NCBI GenBank assembly: GCA_950295325.1
Contig: OX485808.1
Span: 10,602,501-10,666,500, forward strand
Reading direction: 5' to 3'
Source: Polytrichum commune
Lineage: Eukaryota; Streptophyta; Polytrichopsida; Polytrichales; Polytrichaceae
Length of the DNA stretch: 64,000 nucleotides
How positions within the stretch are numbered: the first letter of the stretch is position 1; each line of letters begins with the position of its first letter. Made by a program: the position numbers and the translations under genes. The notes under the pieces are model-generated. The model was not told the DNA's origin. It worked only from the letters and a program-made list of their open reading frames with translations, and ran no database searches. Below are positions 33,987 to 45,509 of the stretch, piece after piece.

Positions 33987-34190
33987 TTGTTTAATCATGC
34001 TATGAATATTACCAGGTGCAATCTTCTCCATCACAAATTTCTCTTAATTGAAATTGGTCGGAGATCAACTATCCCAATCTTATGCTACTTTTGCATTTAC
34101 AACGTAGTTGAAAACGAAGCACGTTTTGTGCTAGGATGTCCCCTTTATAATATATTAAAAAAGAAATTGCTTTCTTATTTCATTGTGTAG
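33987..34190 (+). pseudogene. Possible LINE-type zinc-binding (RT-associated) remnant
   Basis: The frame contains IEIGRRSTIPILCYFC, then VVENEARFVLGCPLY. The pattern L.IE.GR...IP...C..C....VE.E..F.L.CP.Y matches what I know of the short zinc-binding segment near the C-terminus of some plant LINE-like reverse transcriptases. The expected histidine is an arginine here, and no reverse transcriptase core is visible on either side. The segment follows a worn copy of the dispersed repeat (33830-34035). It may be a decayed 5'-truncated LINE, or the match could be fortuitous. Confidence 0.45.
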
Positions 34191-34799
34191 TGTTACGTAT
34201 TCTTACTCAAATACCGCAACTCTCTAGCAACTTGGACAAAAAAATAATTAATTTTAAAGGTGCTTAAATTTATGGGAAATTCATTTTATTGAGTGTTCAA
34301 AAAGAAGAAACAACATTCTAAAAGTGCCTAGAATCGTAATATTGCAAGTGACGTTCACTGGAATCCAACAAAATAGCATCAAATAACTTCAACAAGTGAC
34401 ATACAAGTAAAAGACAAACTTTAGGGTAAGGAATGTTGGTTAAGGGAAGTATTTAGGTTACTCATATCCGCCATAGATGAAATCAGGAAAAACCATCCCA
34501 TGAAGTATAGAAATGACTTGGATGAATGTCTGGCTTATTTTAGATTACTTTTTGAATCTACCCGATTTTAGAATATTACTTTTTGGGCTGCTTAATTTAC
34601 TTTCGCGCTTTAATTAATCATCAGGCATAAAGGTGCCCAAGCTGCTAGAAAACTACGGTATACTTATACCAACTTGATGATCATGCTAATACCGTCCATT
34701 ATCTCACAAATGCCATCCATTCCATCGCTCTCGGAAGTGAGCCATTTTGACTCCACCTTGACCTGTACTTCCATCTTGTACGTGGACTTCAAAATTAAG
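34191..34799. other. Anonymous stretch
   Basis: AT-rich DNA with no recognised feature. It could include the 3' tail of the LINE-like remnant. Confidence 0.3.
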
Positions 34800-35330
34800 T
34801 CTCATTTCATTTCACATGCTTAGTATCCTCCCATGGGACACAAATATTTGCCACAAAGACCCAAACTCTTCTCATTCTTCTCATAAAAGTACCAATCATG
34901 GCATATATAGGCCCTTAATTACACTCACAACCAAGGAATTTTTGTATTGAATTTTTCGTGTTTTTCACATGGATCCAACTCCAAAAAGCGGGTTGCACTC
35001 CGAGTCAAAGTTAAGAAAGATTGTGCTCCATTTTTCTCCAGCCGTGAGAGCTACCGGTGCAATCTTCCCCAAATTTGGCCAAGTGTCTTCACATGCTTAG
35101 TAGTATCGTCATATGGGACACAAATACCCATCACTCAAGGGCCTACGTTCTTAAATACGTTATTTTCCACCAAAAGTACCCATGACGACCTCGGCCACTA
35201 ATTTCATTCACCTTCGAGCAATTTTTCCGGGATCCAACCAAGTACTTTGAGTTGTTTTTGTTCTATTTTCACAAGAGTATCCGGGATCTTGTGATCCCGG
35301 GTATTTAGAACTTGACTTGAAACTTTGAAG
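34800..35330. repeat. Dispersed 250-bp repeat, copies 3 and 4 in tandem
   Basis: Two consecutive units: CATGCTTAGTATCCTCCCATGGGACACA at about 34816 and CATGCTTAGTAGTATCGTCATATGGGACACA at about 35092, period about 276. The second unit ends near a CCGGGATC/GATCCCGG hairpin (35281-35300). Confidence 0.65.
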
Positions 35331-35381
35331 GAAGTCAAAGTTCCATGCCTTGGTGCATTTTGGCTGTTATATATAGAGAGA

Positions 35382-35970
35382 GAGAGAGGGAAATATCCAT
35401 ACAAGCCTATCTTGCACGGGGGGGGGGGGTAGTCATTGGTTGGAGTAGCAATATACGTGCGAATAAATGATAGGGTATTTTAAAAACATGGGGGCAAAAT
35501 TTTATAAATGGACTTAAGAGTGATATAGGGTATCAAAAATGGCACTGGACATCTTTAAAGTACTATAGGGTATGGAATAATAGGTAATTTGGAATTATAA
35601 GTAATGTAAGCCATTTTTCTATTAACCCAAAGTAGAAATTTACATAATGATAGCATGTGAATTTTTTTTTTTGAAAGTAATACCCCCTTATAAAATAGTG
35701 GTTGTTCGCACCTATATCTTTAACTTTTTAGCACACTGCCCCCCCCCCCCCGAGATCTTGCATTCATCCAACATAAAATCTCTTAAATAGTCTACATCCC
35801 GAATGCTAATATTTTAGTTGACATGAAAGCACGTTTTAGTTTTGAAGATCACGATTTAGTTCAGTCTAAATCGTTTGGGATGAAATCGGCCACAAACTTA
35901 TGGGAGTCCATTCATTATGTTGGATGTTATGAGAGTTACATTCGAAATTCTCTCTTCAAGCTCCTTGGTG
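35382..35970. mobile_element. GA-ended MITE (copy g), split by an hAT element
   Basis: GAGAGAGAGGGAAATATCCATACAAGCCTATCTTGCA, then the hAT element at 35417-35754, then TTCATCCAACATAAAATC continues the same terminal repeat. The right end is ATGTTGGATGTTATGAGAGT...GAAATTCTCTC at about 35919-35965. Confidence 0.8.
35417..35754. mobile_element. hAT-like element, 338 bp, with poly-G termini
   Basis: Flanked by perfect 8-bp repeats ATCTTGCA (35409-35416 and 35755-35762). The left end is C followed by about 11 G then TAGTCATTGG; the right end, in reverse complement, is CTC followed by about 14 G then CAGTG. It inserted into the terminal repeat of a GA-ended MITE, so it is younger than that copy. 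End structure resembles the elements at 60739 and 61746. Confidence 0.85.
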
Positions 35971-36219
35971 CCTTCATGAACTCATCCATGGCAATGACCT
36001 CGAAATGGAACAAGCTCTTCTATAGTGAGATTTTTGTTTTTTTTAACTTTCCAATTTAGCCTCAAAATCAGTTCAATGATTGCTTCAAGATTTTAAGTTG
36101 GTCTAGTGGAGTCCAATTGGGAATGCAAATTGCCGTAGTCTTTATAGGAGACCTATATTCACTATAGACCTTCGTCCTCCATGAATGTGGTTACTCAAGG
36201 TGGGGATTACTCTAGGGTT

Positions 36220-36600
36220 TAGGACCAAGAAACTCCAAAATTAAGTGATTTTTTTGATCGAGTGCAAAGAAGCAACTCAAAGAAGTTTACACTAGGGGTA
36301 TAGGTCCAAGGTATGATAAAATCAAGTGGAGCTAAATGTGGCATTGTTTTATCATCAAATCCCGATAATTTTTGCATAAATTGAGAGTTAGGTCTACCTC
36401 CAAAAAGTGTTGCCATGTAGGCATCCATGTCATACTTGGACCGTAGGACTTGCAGAATCCTGTGTGAAGTGCTGAGAGTTCGATCCACCTTGTGACTCCC
36501 AACTTCCATGCTCTCAATGGTGGAGATTGCACAGATTGACCTCAAGTGACTTGGATCTTAGGACTTGGGACCCCTTGTGAACTGGCCTTTAGACACCACA
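36220..36600. repeat. Divergent Tourist-related repeat
   Basis: Contains GTTTACACTAGGGGTATAGGTCC (also at about 43611) and GGTCTACCTCC...GCCATGTAGGCATCCATGTC, which parallels GGCCTACCTCCAAGAG...GCCATGTAGGAATCCATG of the Tourist-like MITE. It ends ...GTGAACTGGCCTTTAG, a worn version of GTGTGAAGTGGCCCTAA. It appears to be an older sister family. Confidence 0.55.
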
Positions 36601-36625
36601 AAGCCCATGCCCAAGCCCATGCTAA

Positions 36626-36975
36626 GGTAGACGTGCCTAGTTCGGATACACGACTGAATCAAACACCTATATTTGAGTGGTATGTGGTTAGGTGCGGATC
36701 CAAGAACGGATACCATAAAAGACGGTCGTTCAAAAGAGATTGAACTGCATGCTCAAATCATAATAACCATTCCAAACTCAACAATCAACACAATTGGAGA
36801 AAACATATGTGACCATTTAATGAGCACATGAATATATTCACTTTAATATGAAATAAGATATCCATATGAGCTCCAAAAATTATGAGGGAAGTGGTTGCAA
36901 CCTTGATTTGAATTTGCTAACCATCTCGTACTAATTGCGTGTTTCATATCATAGGCGAAGTGGGCTAGTTGGAAA
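36626..36975 (+). mobile_element. TTAA-type family member, longer variant
   Basis: After CTAA (worn TTAA) comes GGTAGACGTGCCTAGTTCGG, then ATTTGAGTGGTATGTGGTTAGGTGCGGATC and TTCAAAAGAGATTGAACTGC. The second half (GATTTGAATTTGCTAACCATCTCG) matches the copy at 43098-43455 rather than the array, so a variant interior exists. Confidence 0.6.
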
Positions 36976-37009
36976 AGAAAAAAAGAAGAAATAACGTATC
37001 TTTTGAGAC

Positions 37010-37240
37010 CCATCTACTCAAAGTTTCCTTATATATAGGACACACACAAATACCTATCGCAAGGGCCCATATTATTTTCATTATTCTCGCAAAAAGTGTG
37101 TAGTACGTCATGAGCCGCTAAATCCATCCACAGCCAAGTGCAATTTTTTTGCGGATCCAACTAAAAATCCGGGTTCAACTCCAAGTCAAAGTCTGGTGCC
37201 CGGGTTGCATCAACTTCGAGTGTCATGGGTGCGATCTTCC
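37010..37240. repeat. Dispersed 250-bp repeat, copy 5
   Basis: AGGACACACACAAATACCTATC, then CATTATTCTCGCAAAAAGTG, then GGGTTCAACTCCAAGTCAAAG, in the same order as the copies at 33050 and 34800. Confidence 0.6.
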
Positions 37241-37795
37241 TCCATTTTGCCCTTCGGGCAGGGGCAGGGTCCGGGCAGCGGGCAGCGGGCAGGGGTACTT
37301 GAAGGGTAGGGGAGATCTTCACTTTTGGGAATGTGGAATGGAACTCCTGAGTGTCAGGCTCCACATGATCAAGCAGCCGACTAGCATACGGGCACCTCGG
37401 TAAATTCGTAGATGGGGGCAGCCCTCACACGCTCAGAATCGGTCAGGGTTAAGCTGAAGCAGCACATATCATAAAAGAAATAAAACAAAATCAAACACAA
37501 TCAAAAGTTTCAAAATTTCAAGAACACCCTCTCCCTTCCGCGTGCAAGGAAGAGAATAGAAAGTTTTCTTTTTCCCAAGTAGGGGCGTCACAAGTTCGAT
37601 ACCTCAATTTCAAAACGGAGCTCGGTAATGGTAATAGCATTAGTAGAGATGCATACTTCAAGCGAGTATATGGATAATTCACCCTACAATCATGATGAGC
37701 CAAACAAGCTTTATAATTCGGTTAGGAGTTCATTGAAAGAGAAAAGAAAATGAGAACATTATATGCATTGCACAGTTTGTTCGAATAAACAAATA
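37241..37795. other. Anonymous stretch with short G-rich repeats
   Basis: GGGCAGGGGCAGGGTCCGGG and GCAGCGGGCAGCGGGCAGGGG at 37256-37293 form an imperfect GGGCAG tandem. No coding signal. Confidence 0.4.
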
Positions 37796-38052
37796 CATAA
37801 ATAACCAACGTTGGGCAATCCAACGTGAATTTGAGCCTGTTGGTCCTATCTTGCTCAAGAATCTTCTTGGTGCAGGGTGGGGTTTACTGCCTACCTTGCA
37901 GTGGGTGGGCTCTTGGCTTTCTACCTACTTAACTAGTTTTTTTCCCGTCAAGTAGAGAGAAGATTTCATAGCGGGAATTGAACCGCCAACCACTCCTTCG
38001 GAAATGGGTACCTCTCCACTGTCACATGGTAGTCTAGGGTCATCTCAGACCG
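37796..38052 (-). mobile_element. tRNA-derived SINE, copy 3
   Basis: Reverse copy with GGGAATTGAACCGCC (B box inverse, about 37974) and CCTCTCCACTGTCA (A-box region, about 38010). The body matches copies 1, 2 and 5 and the AT-rich tail lies at its left edge (ACAAATACATAAATAACC). The long minus-strand frame 37966-38409 overlaps it and is not a gene. Confidence 0.82.
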
Positions 38053-39713
38053 ATTTTGTTCATCTTTGTTCATGGGTGAAAAAAACAAACTGGTCTTGTG
38101 GCCAAGTTTGTTGTAATATGATGCACATATATGCAAGGTGTATTGTCCACGCAACTTCCCACACCTTAAATGTAGGTCGTCTCCACTTGTAGCCAACCAC
38201 CTCCAATTCTTAATCACAAGGACAAGATTGGCTCTTGAACTTATACATGTAATTTGGACATAATGAAATTGTGTATGTCTACTTTTATCAATGGACCTTT
38301 TGATAGAAATGGCAAAATCTAGTCTTAGATCTGGACCACAATTCTTGTCGTAGACATGTTTTGGTTGCTTGCACATTGTGTTCTTTGTGACACACACACA
38401 CATAAACAACGATTATGAGACCACACCGCTTCTCAACGCATACAACAAAAATAAGAATTTCATCAAGAAAAAGCTTTGTTTTCTCTCCAAATTAATTTAT
38501 TTGCAATGTGCAAATCTTAACGACGCAAAAATCTCAGACTCAACATTGTGGTTTTTGAACAAGTCTTTTGTCCATATTTACCTATACCATAGACCGGTGT
38601 TCAAGTTTGAAGTGTGCACATGCATTTCAATGTGAAGGGCTTCAAAATAATCACACTTCACTCAAACTTTCAAACTTTTTTGCAACACTTCACAAACAAA
38701 CAAACAAAAAAACTTGATATTGGCTGTTTTGTATTGAATATGAAAATAATATGATGTCTCACTATATTGAAGAAGTACATGCAATAAAATGATGCACTAA
38801 AATAATTTAGATTCCCTACATAATGCACACAATCATCATCCAACTCCAAAGGCAAAGCCCTCCGGTTTTTGGTCGATTTCCAAGTGTCAAAAATTCTAGC
38901 CCAATCTATATTTTCCATCGGAAGACCGCATAATGACACTCACATCAATGCATCCAATGTTTCAAGTTTCAATCGACTTCTGCAATCACTCCTCACCCAA
39001 TAATGTTTGGAAAATCCACATTCACATATAGTTGTGCTTACCAAGCTAAAGTTGAAGTCGGTGCCGAGTCGAAATTGCAAGAGTTATTGGAATTTGGAAG
39101 TGTCTGCTAGTGTGCCAAGATTGGAGTCCAACTATGTTTCTATTTGCAAATTGAAGCCAGTGTATTTTGTGACATGCAGTTTTTAGAGAGACCTTCACTG
39201 TGACTTGTGGAAACTTTGCAGAGCACATTTTTGTGAAGTCCCCCCCTCCCCCCGATTTTTTTTTAATATAAATTTTTAATAACCTTTTTGACAACCAAAA
39301 TGACATTTGACAGGTGTTTAAGACTTCAATATTGAACATTGCCATAGACTATAGTCCATCGCTAGCATTTGAGCCTAGAGGACGCCTGGATTATGCCATA
39401 GAGAACAAGCTACTTCACCTATTTTGGTGACGGGAAGAAGTTTCCATGTTGATTTAAGGGTCTCGATCAATGTACAAATGACATGTGGCAAAATTTGAGG
39501 GAACATTAACCAACATTTGTGGCTGAATAAAGAGCTCATTACAGTAGAAAATAACTTTGGTCACCGTCACCGGGCTAAAGATGTAACAGAGATTGACATC
39601 ATTAGAGTTAACTTAGCCTTGGCTTCATTGGCGTCACAACCTCAAGTACTTAGCCTTCTTTAGTGGAAATTTTGCTATTTAGTACTAGGAACATCAATCA
39701 TTCCTACTCTTTG
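38053..39713. other. Anonymous stretch
   Basis: (CA)n of about 10 bases near 38392 and a C/T tract at 39239-39253. Minus frames of 89-99 codons at 38670-38939 and 39046-39345 show no domains. Confidence 0.35.
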
Positions 39714-39972
39714 ATGGAGAGAGGGAAGGAATTATTGTACATAGTGCACCTCTCATTCATCCAACATAAAAGCCCTAAAATGGCATGCAACCCAGAGGTT
39801 AGTATTTGAAGTTGATTTGACACTAGAATTTGTTTTGAAGACCTTCAACTAGTCTAGTCCAAGTCATTTGAGATGAATCAGCCACAAATTAATTGGGGGA
39901 GGGGGGGAGGTCAAGTTTTTGTGGTGGATGGATGAGGCACACTTGCAAATGATAATTAGCTCTCTCCCTCTT
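39714..39972. mobile_element. GA-ended MITE (copy h)
   Basis: GAGAGAGGGAAGGAATTATTG ... CTCTCATTCATCCAACAT at the left; GGTGGATGGATGAGGCACAC ... GATAATTAGCTCTCTCCC at the right. A G-rich patch at 39895-39909. Confidence 0.78.
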
Positions 39973-41862
39973 GCACAGTTCAAGTGGAACTCAAGACTTG
40001 ATCAACATCTCAATAGGGTTTCGGATCTCAAATAAATAAGGAAGTGCCACGTTTGTGTGGACTTGAAGTGACACGTGGCTAGTTGTCCGTTGTAGCAAGT
40101 GAAGAAAATGACTTTGGAGTAGGTTAGTCAAAGTAATGGAAGGCGATTGCGTCTAGAGGTATAAGAAAGCAACCTTCTCCAAGAGGATAATCTTTTCCTT
40201 TGCACTTGCACCATGTGGCTAAGAAATACAAGGGTTTTGGCATGGCATGGATCTCTTGTTTGTGTTTCCATTTGCAAACCTTCTATGTCTGTGTGTGTGT
40301 GTTTTTGTTTTTGTTTGTTTTGGGGGGGGGGGGAGCGCATGAGTGAGGGTTTCTAGTGCTAATGAATCAAGATTTGGTAGGGACACTCAATGAAGAAATT
40401 GTATCATTGTGCCAAGAGGCATTTCAAAGGGCCACGATGCACATCCTTTGTTTTATTTCCTTCTACCAAACATGTTTAGCATGGAAGAAGAACATTGCAC
40501 CGTTTATGATATTTAGTGTCACGAACATTGTTAGAAAAATGTTAAACTAGATTACCTAGAGGCCTAGAAATGTCACATCCACTAATTATCAACATGGCAT
40601 TATTTACAAGTAGAAGTAACTTTTTGAAGTGTATGCTTGGGGGGGGGGAGCATACTTCTAATATTTTCCAAAAGGGGGTGGAATATAATATAGGAAAACA
40701 TTTATTTTTCAAAAGTAATATTATATCAAAGTTATAATTGACAAAGGATGGCCTTTACACCTAATGCTTGGATTAAAGAAACTTAGCCTACTAGTTATGA
40801 GGTGAAGAGAAAAAAAAATCAAAAGCCTACAATCAAAAGTTTATCTAGTGATTTATAATATGACTATGCACCGGTGATTTGCGATTTTGAAAACAGAAAA
40901 ATTCTAAGGTAATTTGACGTTCTTTGGTGGACGGAATGGCCGGAAACACACCTCAAAAACCATAAAAATTAGATGTGTATAAATCTGAATGAAATTTTTA
41001 TATGATACTCCATATGTGGTGGCTTCATCGCTCCCATAGTCGAAGCCAACACTCCTAGATCTCTTTCACCGGCCGGCCTTATTAATCATCTTATAATTTT
41101 GGGGGTGGGCAGCGATACAAAGGCCGGGCAGGCGGCGGTAGTAGCATGTAACTTATTAGTAGTCCTTTTCAAGCTGGGTTCGGTTTCTGGCGCCCTGCCC
41201 GGTTTCCTATGAAAGCCGTGGGATCGAGCCGCTCCTTTTTTTCTTTTTCCTTTTTTTCTTCCCTCGGGACCCTAAAACTTGTAAGGTATTGGTCACTGCA
41301 AAAATTTTGCCTCTTCATCACGTCTGCCCAACTGCATCCTCATGAAGTCAACCCACTGGCCTCAAACTCGGGAAAGTCTCAAGAAATTCATCAACAAATT
41401 TTGCGGTCACTTAATTCATTCCGGTCAAAGCTCCAGGCCGGGCTCAAAAAGCTGCCGCCACTATCTCCCAGTTGAAGCAAAACACGAAAATTTGCAGTGA
41501 GGATCAGCACCACTTATGAAGAGGTGTACCTTACAATAGGGCGTCCTCTCACAAGATAAATTCACATTACATACTTGTCAACGAACAGTAGTGGTGAAAA
41601 ATCCTAACAAATTCCAACCCACAAAGTTTGGACCAATACATGTACTACACGTGCACGGAATTATCGCCTCACTAAGTTACTCCATCACTTTAGGCTTCAA
41701 GGCCTCTGATGAGTTTCCAGTGGTGGTCAGTACGCTTAATTAAGGTAGCACAGAAATGGGTCGTAATTTATAGCACCCACTACTTTCTCTCTCCCATTGC
41801 ACAACACAGAGTTGCAGTGAATTAGCGATAACTCAAGCGCGCGCACCTCCAGTAACATCTAC
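39973..41862. other. Anonymous stretch with G tracts
   Basis: G tracts at 40321-40333 and 40640-40648; the latter begins CTTGGGGGG, as do the hAT-like ends at 60739, but no partner end or duplication was found. A frame of 88 codons at 41209-41475 ends ...LRSNSFRSKLQ-like and follows a GC-richer patch (41090-41220); I do not recognise it. Confidence 0.35.
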
Positions 41863-42246
41863 AGTACATACATGTGGTTGTTATTCGGTGCATGCATGAT
41901 TCATGCTCCCCAACTTCCTTCTACTGATTAATTAGATTCACACAACGAAAGTTGTGTTGCGTTAGCAAATCTGCGACGAAGCATCGACACAAAAACAAGG
42001 CTCCGTCGATTTAGTCTAGGGTTATGAAAAGCGCATGTTTGTCGATTCATCAACTAAATACATGTGTAAGGAAGCCCTCCCTGCAGGTTCGGAATAGTTT
42101 ATCAAACTCTTGAACGACGTTCTCCAATCTCATTTAAGCGTGTGTCTTTATGGTGTTGGTTCTTTGATCCTCACCAAATTAAACCACACACCGATCAAAC
42201 ACAGGTCGCCTGATCAAGAAAAGTAACCGAATAACACACGCTCTCC
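41863..42246 (-). mobile_element. TTAA-flanked element, inverted copy
   Basis: Reverse orientation: GTAACCGAATAACACACGCTCTCC then TTAA (42247-42250) is the left family end; ATGTGGTTGTTATTCGGTGC at about 41871 is the other. The interior shows TTAGCAAATCTGCGACGAAGCATCGACACAAA, the inverse of the array unit. Confidence 0.7.
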
Positions 42247-42250
42247 TTAA

Positions 42251-43093
42251 CCCTAATTTTTTTAATACATACTTTGGTCAATGAACGAGAATTTCTTAGA
42301 AATTGAGACTACGAATCTCGATATACGTGTACTCAACACACAGGATCGTATCCCGCCTCACTACTCATCACAATTTAGGCAAGAAGACAGGGCCGGGGTT
42401 CCAGTGACATTGTCAGTACTACATATCTAAGCTTACTAAGCACCTCGGAAGCGGGCTTTGCAAAACAAGAATATTTGGCAGTGAGGAGGAGGAGGAGGAG
42501 GAGGAGGAGCTCTGTGTAAGCGTACCTTCGGTGTCATCTAAGTCGCATACTTGTCAACTTACGATAAATCCATGGGAAATTCCAAACCGCAAATTCCACA
42601 ATACACATATATTTGTACACTGCATCATATATACATACTACTACCAAATCTCACCTCACTCATCACGCTTTGAGCGAGATTGATTAATGCAGTCTAGTGC
42701 GTTATTGTATATATCGTATTGTCAGTGACGTAGCACGAAACCATTTGAGTCTCCGAATCTCATGATCAGTTCGTTGCAAGTAAGTTAAGTTATCCTTTCC
42801 CGAAAGGGGAATCCAAGGCGAGGTTTATATAAGGCGTTAGATTTTTGGGTGGTTTTTTTGGGGGGGCCAGAGGACAATCCAAATGGCAACATGCATGAGA
42901 GACTCACTGCTGCCATGAAATGGAAGTAGGTCAACACACTTGCCTTCGACAGTCAGTGACCTAAAAGTCAAAAGGTTTAGGGGGTGCGTTTTCCTAATTA
43001 CATTCCGGGTAGGGTTTGACCTTCGTGGGCCTCGGTTGACTAAAACCAAATTAACTATATCTTAAGTTCTCTAATTGGATGAATTAATCTACG
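42251..43093. other. Anonymous stretch with (GAG)n
   Basis: GAG trinucleotide repeat of about 27 bases at 42483-42509. No gene signal. Confidence 0.45.
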
Positions 43094-43097
43094 TTAA

Positions 43098-43455
43098 GAT
43101 AAGACATGCCTAATCCGGCTGCCCTACCTTAATCGGGCACCTAGATTTGAGTGGTTTGTGTTTAGGTATGACACCAAAAACGGTTGCCCAAAAAAACATG
43201 TTTTTTTTCCAAATAGATTGGACTACGTGCTCAAAATATGATAACGATTCTATGGTCCAAAGTCAACGTGAGCGGAGGGATATCTATATGAATGACGGTT
43301 TGATGAGCACGAGAATCTTCGCTCATATAATGAATAAGATATTTGTGTGAGGTTTGAAATTATGAAGGAAAAAACGGCTATGGCTTTGATTTGGATTTGC
43401 TAACCATCTCGAACATGTCGTGTGTGTCATATCTTAGGAGAAGTGGGCTCATCGG
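43098..43455 (+). mobile_element. TTAA-type family member, longer variant
   Basis: TTAA at 43094-43097, then GATAAGACATGCCTAATCCGG and TTAATCGGGCACCTAGATTTGAGTGG. The distal half (GATTTGGATTTGCTAACCATCTCG) matches 36626-36975. Confidence 0.6.
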
Positions 43456-43499
43456 CAAAAGTGATCATTTGAAACTCATCTCCCTTAAAAGCATTAGGA

Positions 43500-44165
43500 A
43501 CAAAATTGAGGGCTACTACCTTAGGGTGTGGGGCTGTGCTACAATCCAAGAGCCAAGACCAAAAAATGTCTCAAACCAAGCAATCCTATTGGTCCAGAGC
43601 AGAAGTTTGGAGTTTACACTAGGGTCTAAGACCAAATGTGAAAAATTGAAGTGGGCCAAGGTGGCACCACTTTCCCGACGGGGTTGTTGGTTCCAATTCA
43701 TATAATCTTCTAAGTCTGAGAAACCAATCTTAGTCAAGTTTGGGTTCAAAATGTAAGGTATGATAAGGGATGTATTGGACCTCAAATTTCATGGACTTGG
43801 ACCCTAATGTAAAGGGAGTCACCCTTACAATTCCCTTTAACATTGTGTCCTTGAGACTCATGCAAGGGTCTTCCCATGGAAATTGAAGTTGAATTTTGGT
43901 TGTCACAAGCTTCCAAGTGTAGTGTAACAACACGCACAACTAGGCACTCGATCGGATGCTATTTCATTCACATGGGTCCTTCCACATAACAAATCACCTT
44001 AACTTTAAGGGCTGTGAAATTTTGTAGGGTGATGGTGTCACGGTTTGTGTTAGACCCATCTCTTGAAGGCAAACAAGAAGCAAATCATGTCATGCCATGT
44101 GGGTCTGCATGTATCTCCCATGTATGATGTACATGTTATGTATTCATTCAAACCTCCTTAGTCTC
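43500..44165. repeat. Divergent Tourist-related repeat, second copy
   Basis: GTTTACACTAGGGTCTAAGACC as at 36285, followed by CTCGATCGGATGCTATTTCATTCACATGGGTCCTTCCACATAA, TTAGACCCATCTCTTGAAGG and CATGTGGGTCTGCATGTATC. These track the interior of the Tourist-like MITE at low identity. Ends not located. Confidence 0.55.
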
Positions 44166-44340
44166 ATAGGCCCTCAACCTGTACAAAAATTATGAAATTT
44201 AGTGTTACATGCGTTATAGTATGACTTACCTTATTCTAAGATGTAAGCTAGGCTACACTCATGGCCAACAACTTGACCATTAGTGTAACCTCATGACATT
44301 TGGTATTATAGTGTGCTAACTAATGTCTTGAGATTAGGTA

Positions 44341-44616
44341 CACTAAACATGATATTTAGTGTCATATGGTATTTAATGTCGCTATGGTAACTTTTTGGAT
44401 GACACTTCTTATGAATAAGTGAAGAATTATTGTCATGGATGATGGATGAGTTCATCCATTGGCCTAAACCCTACCTTCTCTTGTCAACAACTTGTGATGA
44501 AATGTTGTCATGGATGATTGAAATCTCGATGAAAAATCACTTGGTAAGTGACAGTAATTGCAACACTGTAAAACTATAATCCCCCCAAAAAGTTTACAAG
44601 GAATGACGTATAATTT
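44341..44616. mobile_element. TA-flanked CACTAAAT-type MITE (copy 5), right end replaced
   Basis: TA then CACTAAACATGATATTTAGTG starts a close copy of the element at 5483. It continues to TTTACAAGGAATGACGTATAATT and then stops. Where the right terminal repeat should be there is an unrelated perfect hairpin (44617-44651). Confidence 0.7.
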
Positions 44617-44651
44617 GATTCCATCACAAATTTGTGATTTGTGATGGAATC
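44617..44651. repeat. Perfect 15-bp-arm hairpin
   Basis: GATTCCATCACAAAT (44617-44631) and ATTTGTGATGGAATC (44637-44651) are exact inverses around TTGTG. Confidence 0.85.
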
Positions 44652-45024
44652 AGATTTTTATTTGTGTGCACCGTTCCATTATACGAGTTAGTAGGCGGGA
44701 TGTACATCTTTGTGTACGATCATTCATATTGTTAGAGTAGTCAATGTGGCAATGACTATCATAAAGATATTCGTATTTCATGGTAACGTTTGGATAGAAT
44801 GCAACATTCATCCTAAATTTTGTCAATAATAGCAAAGTTGTGCTCACAACCTTTCTATTTCTAATTCTTAGTTCACTAGAAGCATCGCACCACCACACCC
44901 ATACACACTCCTATGCACTCGGATTCACAATTGACTACTAGACCATGTTATGGCCCATAAAATTCGATGCAATGTGGGTTTCATAAGGAAAACAAAGATC
45001 CCACGGTCATAGAGGAATCTATGG
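44652..45024. other. Anonymous stretch
   Basis: An 82-codon minus frame at 44650-44898 begins at the hairpin; no domain seen. Confidence 0.3.
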
Positions 45025-45130
45025 AATATACCTCAAATCATTAAAGAAAACCCAAAAGATCCCACCGTGTAACCGGATGGACTTGGAAACACGACTAGGA
45101 ATTTTGATCAAAAAATATGCTTAAAAATCC
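45025..45130. repeat. Dispersed repeat (copy 2 of the 14890 family)
   Basis: ATAGAGGAATCTATGGAATATACCTC, GTGTAACCGGATGGACTTGGAAACAC, uninterrupted by the hAT element found in the 14890 copy. Confidence 0.6.
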
Positions 45131-45509
45131 TCCGTGGACACCGAAAGCGCAAGTGCATGGTGGCCGCCTACTACACAAATATAAGCATTAGGTCATGAGG
45201 ATGGCAAGAGGGTGTCCTTTTGGGGAAGTTGTTTGAGCTTGGCCTAGGAATCCCCAATGTTGGAAGCCCATGTATGGTGCATGATACAAGGAGCCGTGTC
45301 TCATGACTCATCTCGCATCCCAAGGACACTCATGTGAGATGTGTGGATGGCCATCTCGCAATATTGCATTGGCGTACCTTACCACCTCGAGAGCGGCTTT
45401 AGCTCAAAATTTAAAGGTTTTGGTACGATGAAGGCCGTAGCCGTCTCGTCACACAACTTATATAAGGGATGCTAACGTATGGAGGTAGTCAAGTTGTCCA
45501 TAACATTAC

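Noticed and set aside
35281-35300. CCGGGATC/GATCCCGG hairpin as a transcription terminator
   Set aside because: The window is eukaryotic and no transcription unit ends there.
33050-37240. Second SINE family because of a B-box-like GGTTCAACTCC
   Set aside because: No A box at the proper distance and no tail or consistent target duplications.
37966-38409. Longest open frame in the window (147 codons, minus strand)
   Set aside because: It starts in low-complexity CV repeats from a CA run and ends inside a SINE copy, and it has no domain.
43391-43785. Opposing frames of 104 and 89 codons as a gene
   Set aside because: They overlap on opposite strands within worn TTAA- and Tourist-related repeats, with no motif.
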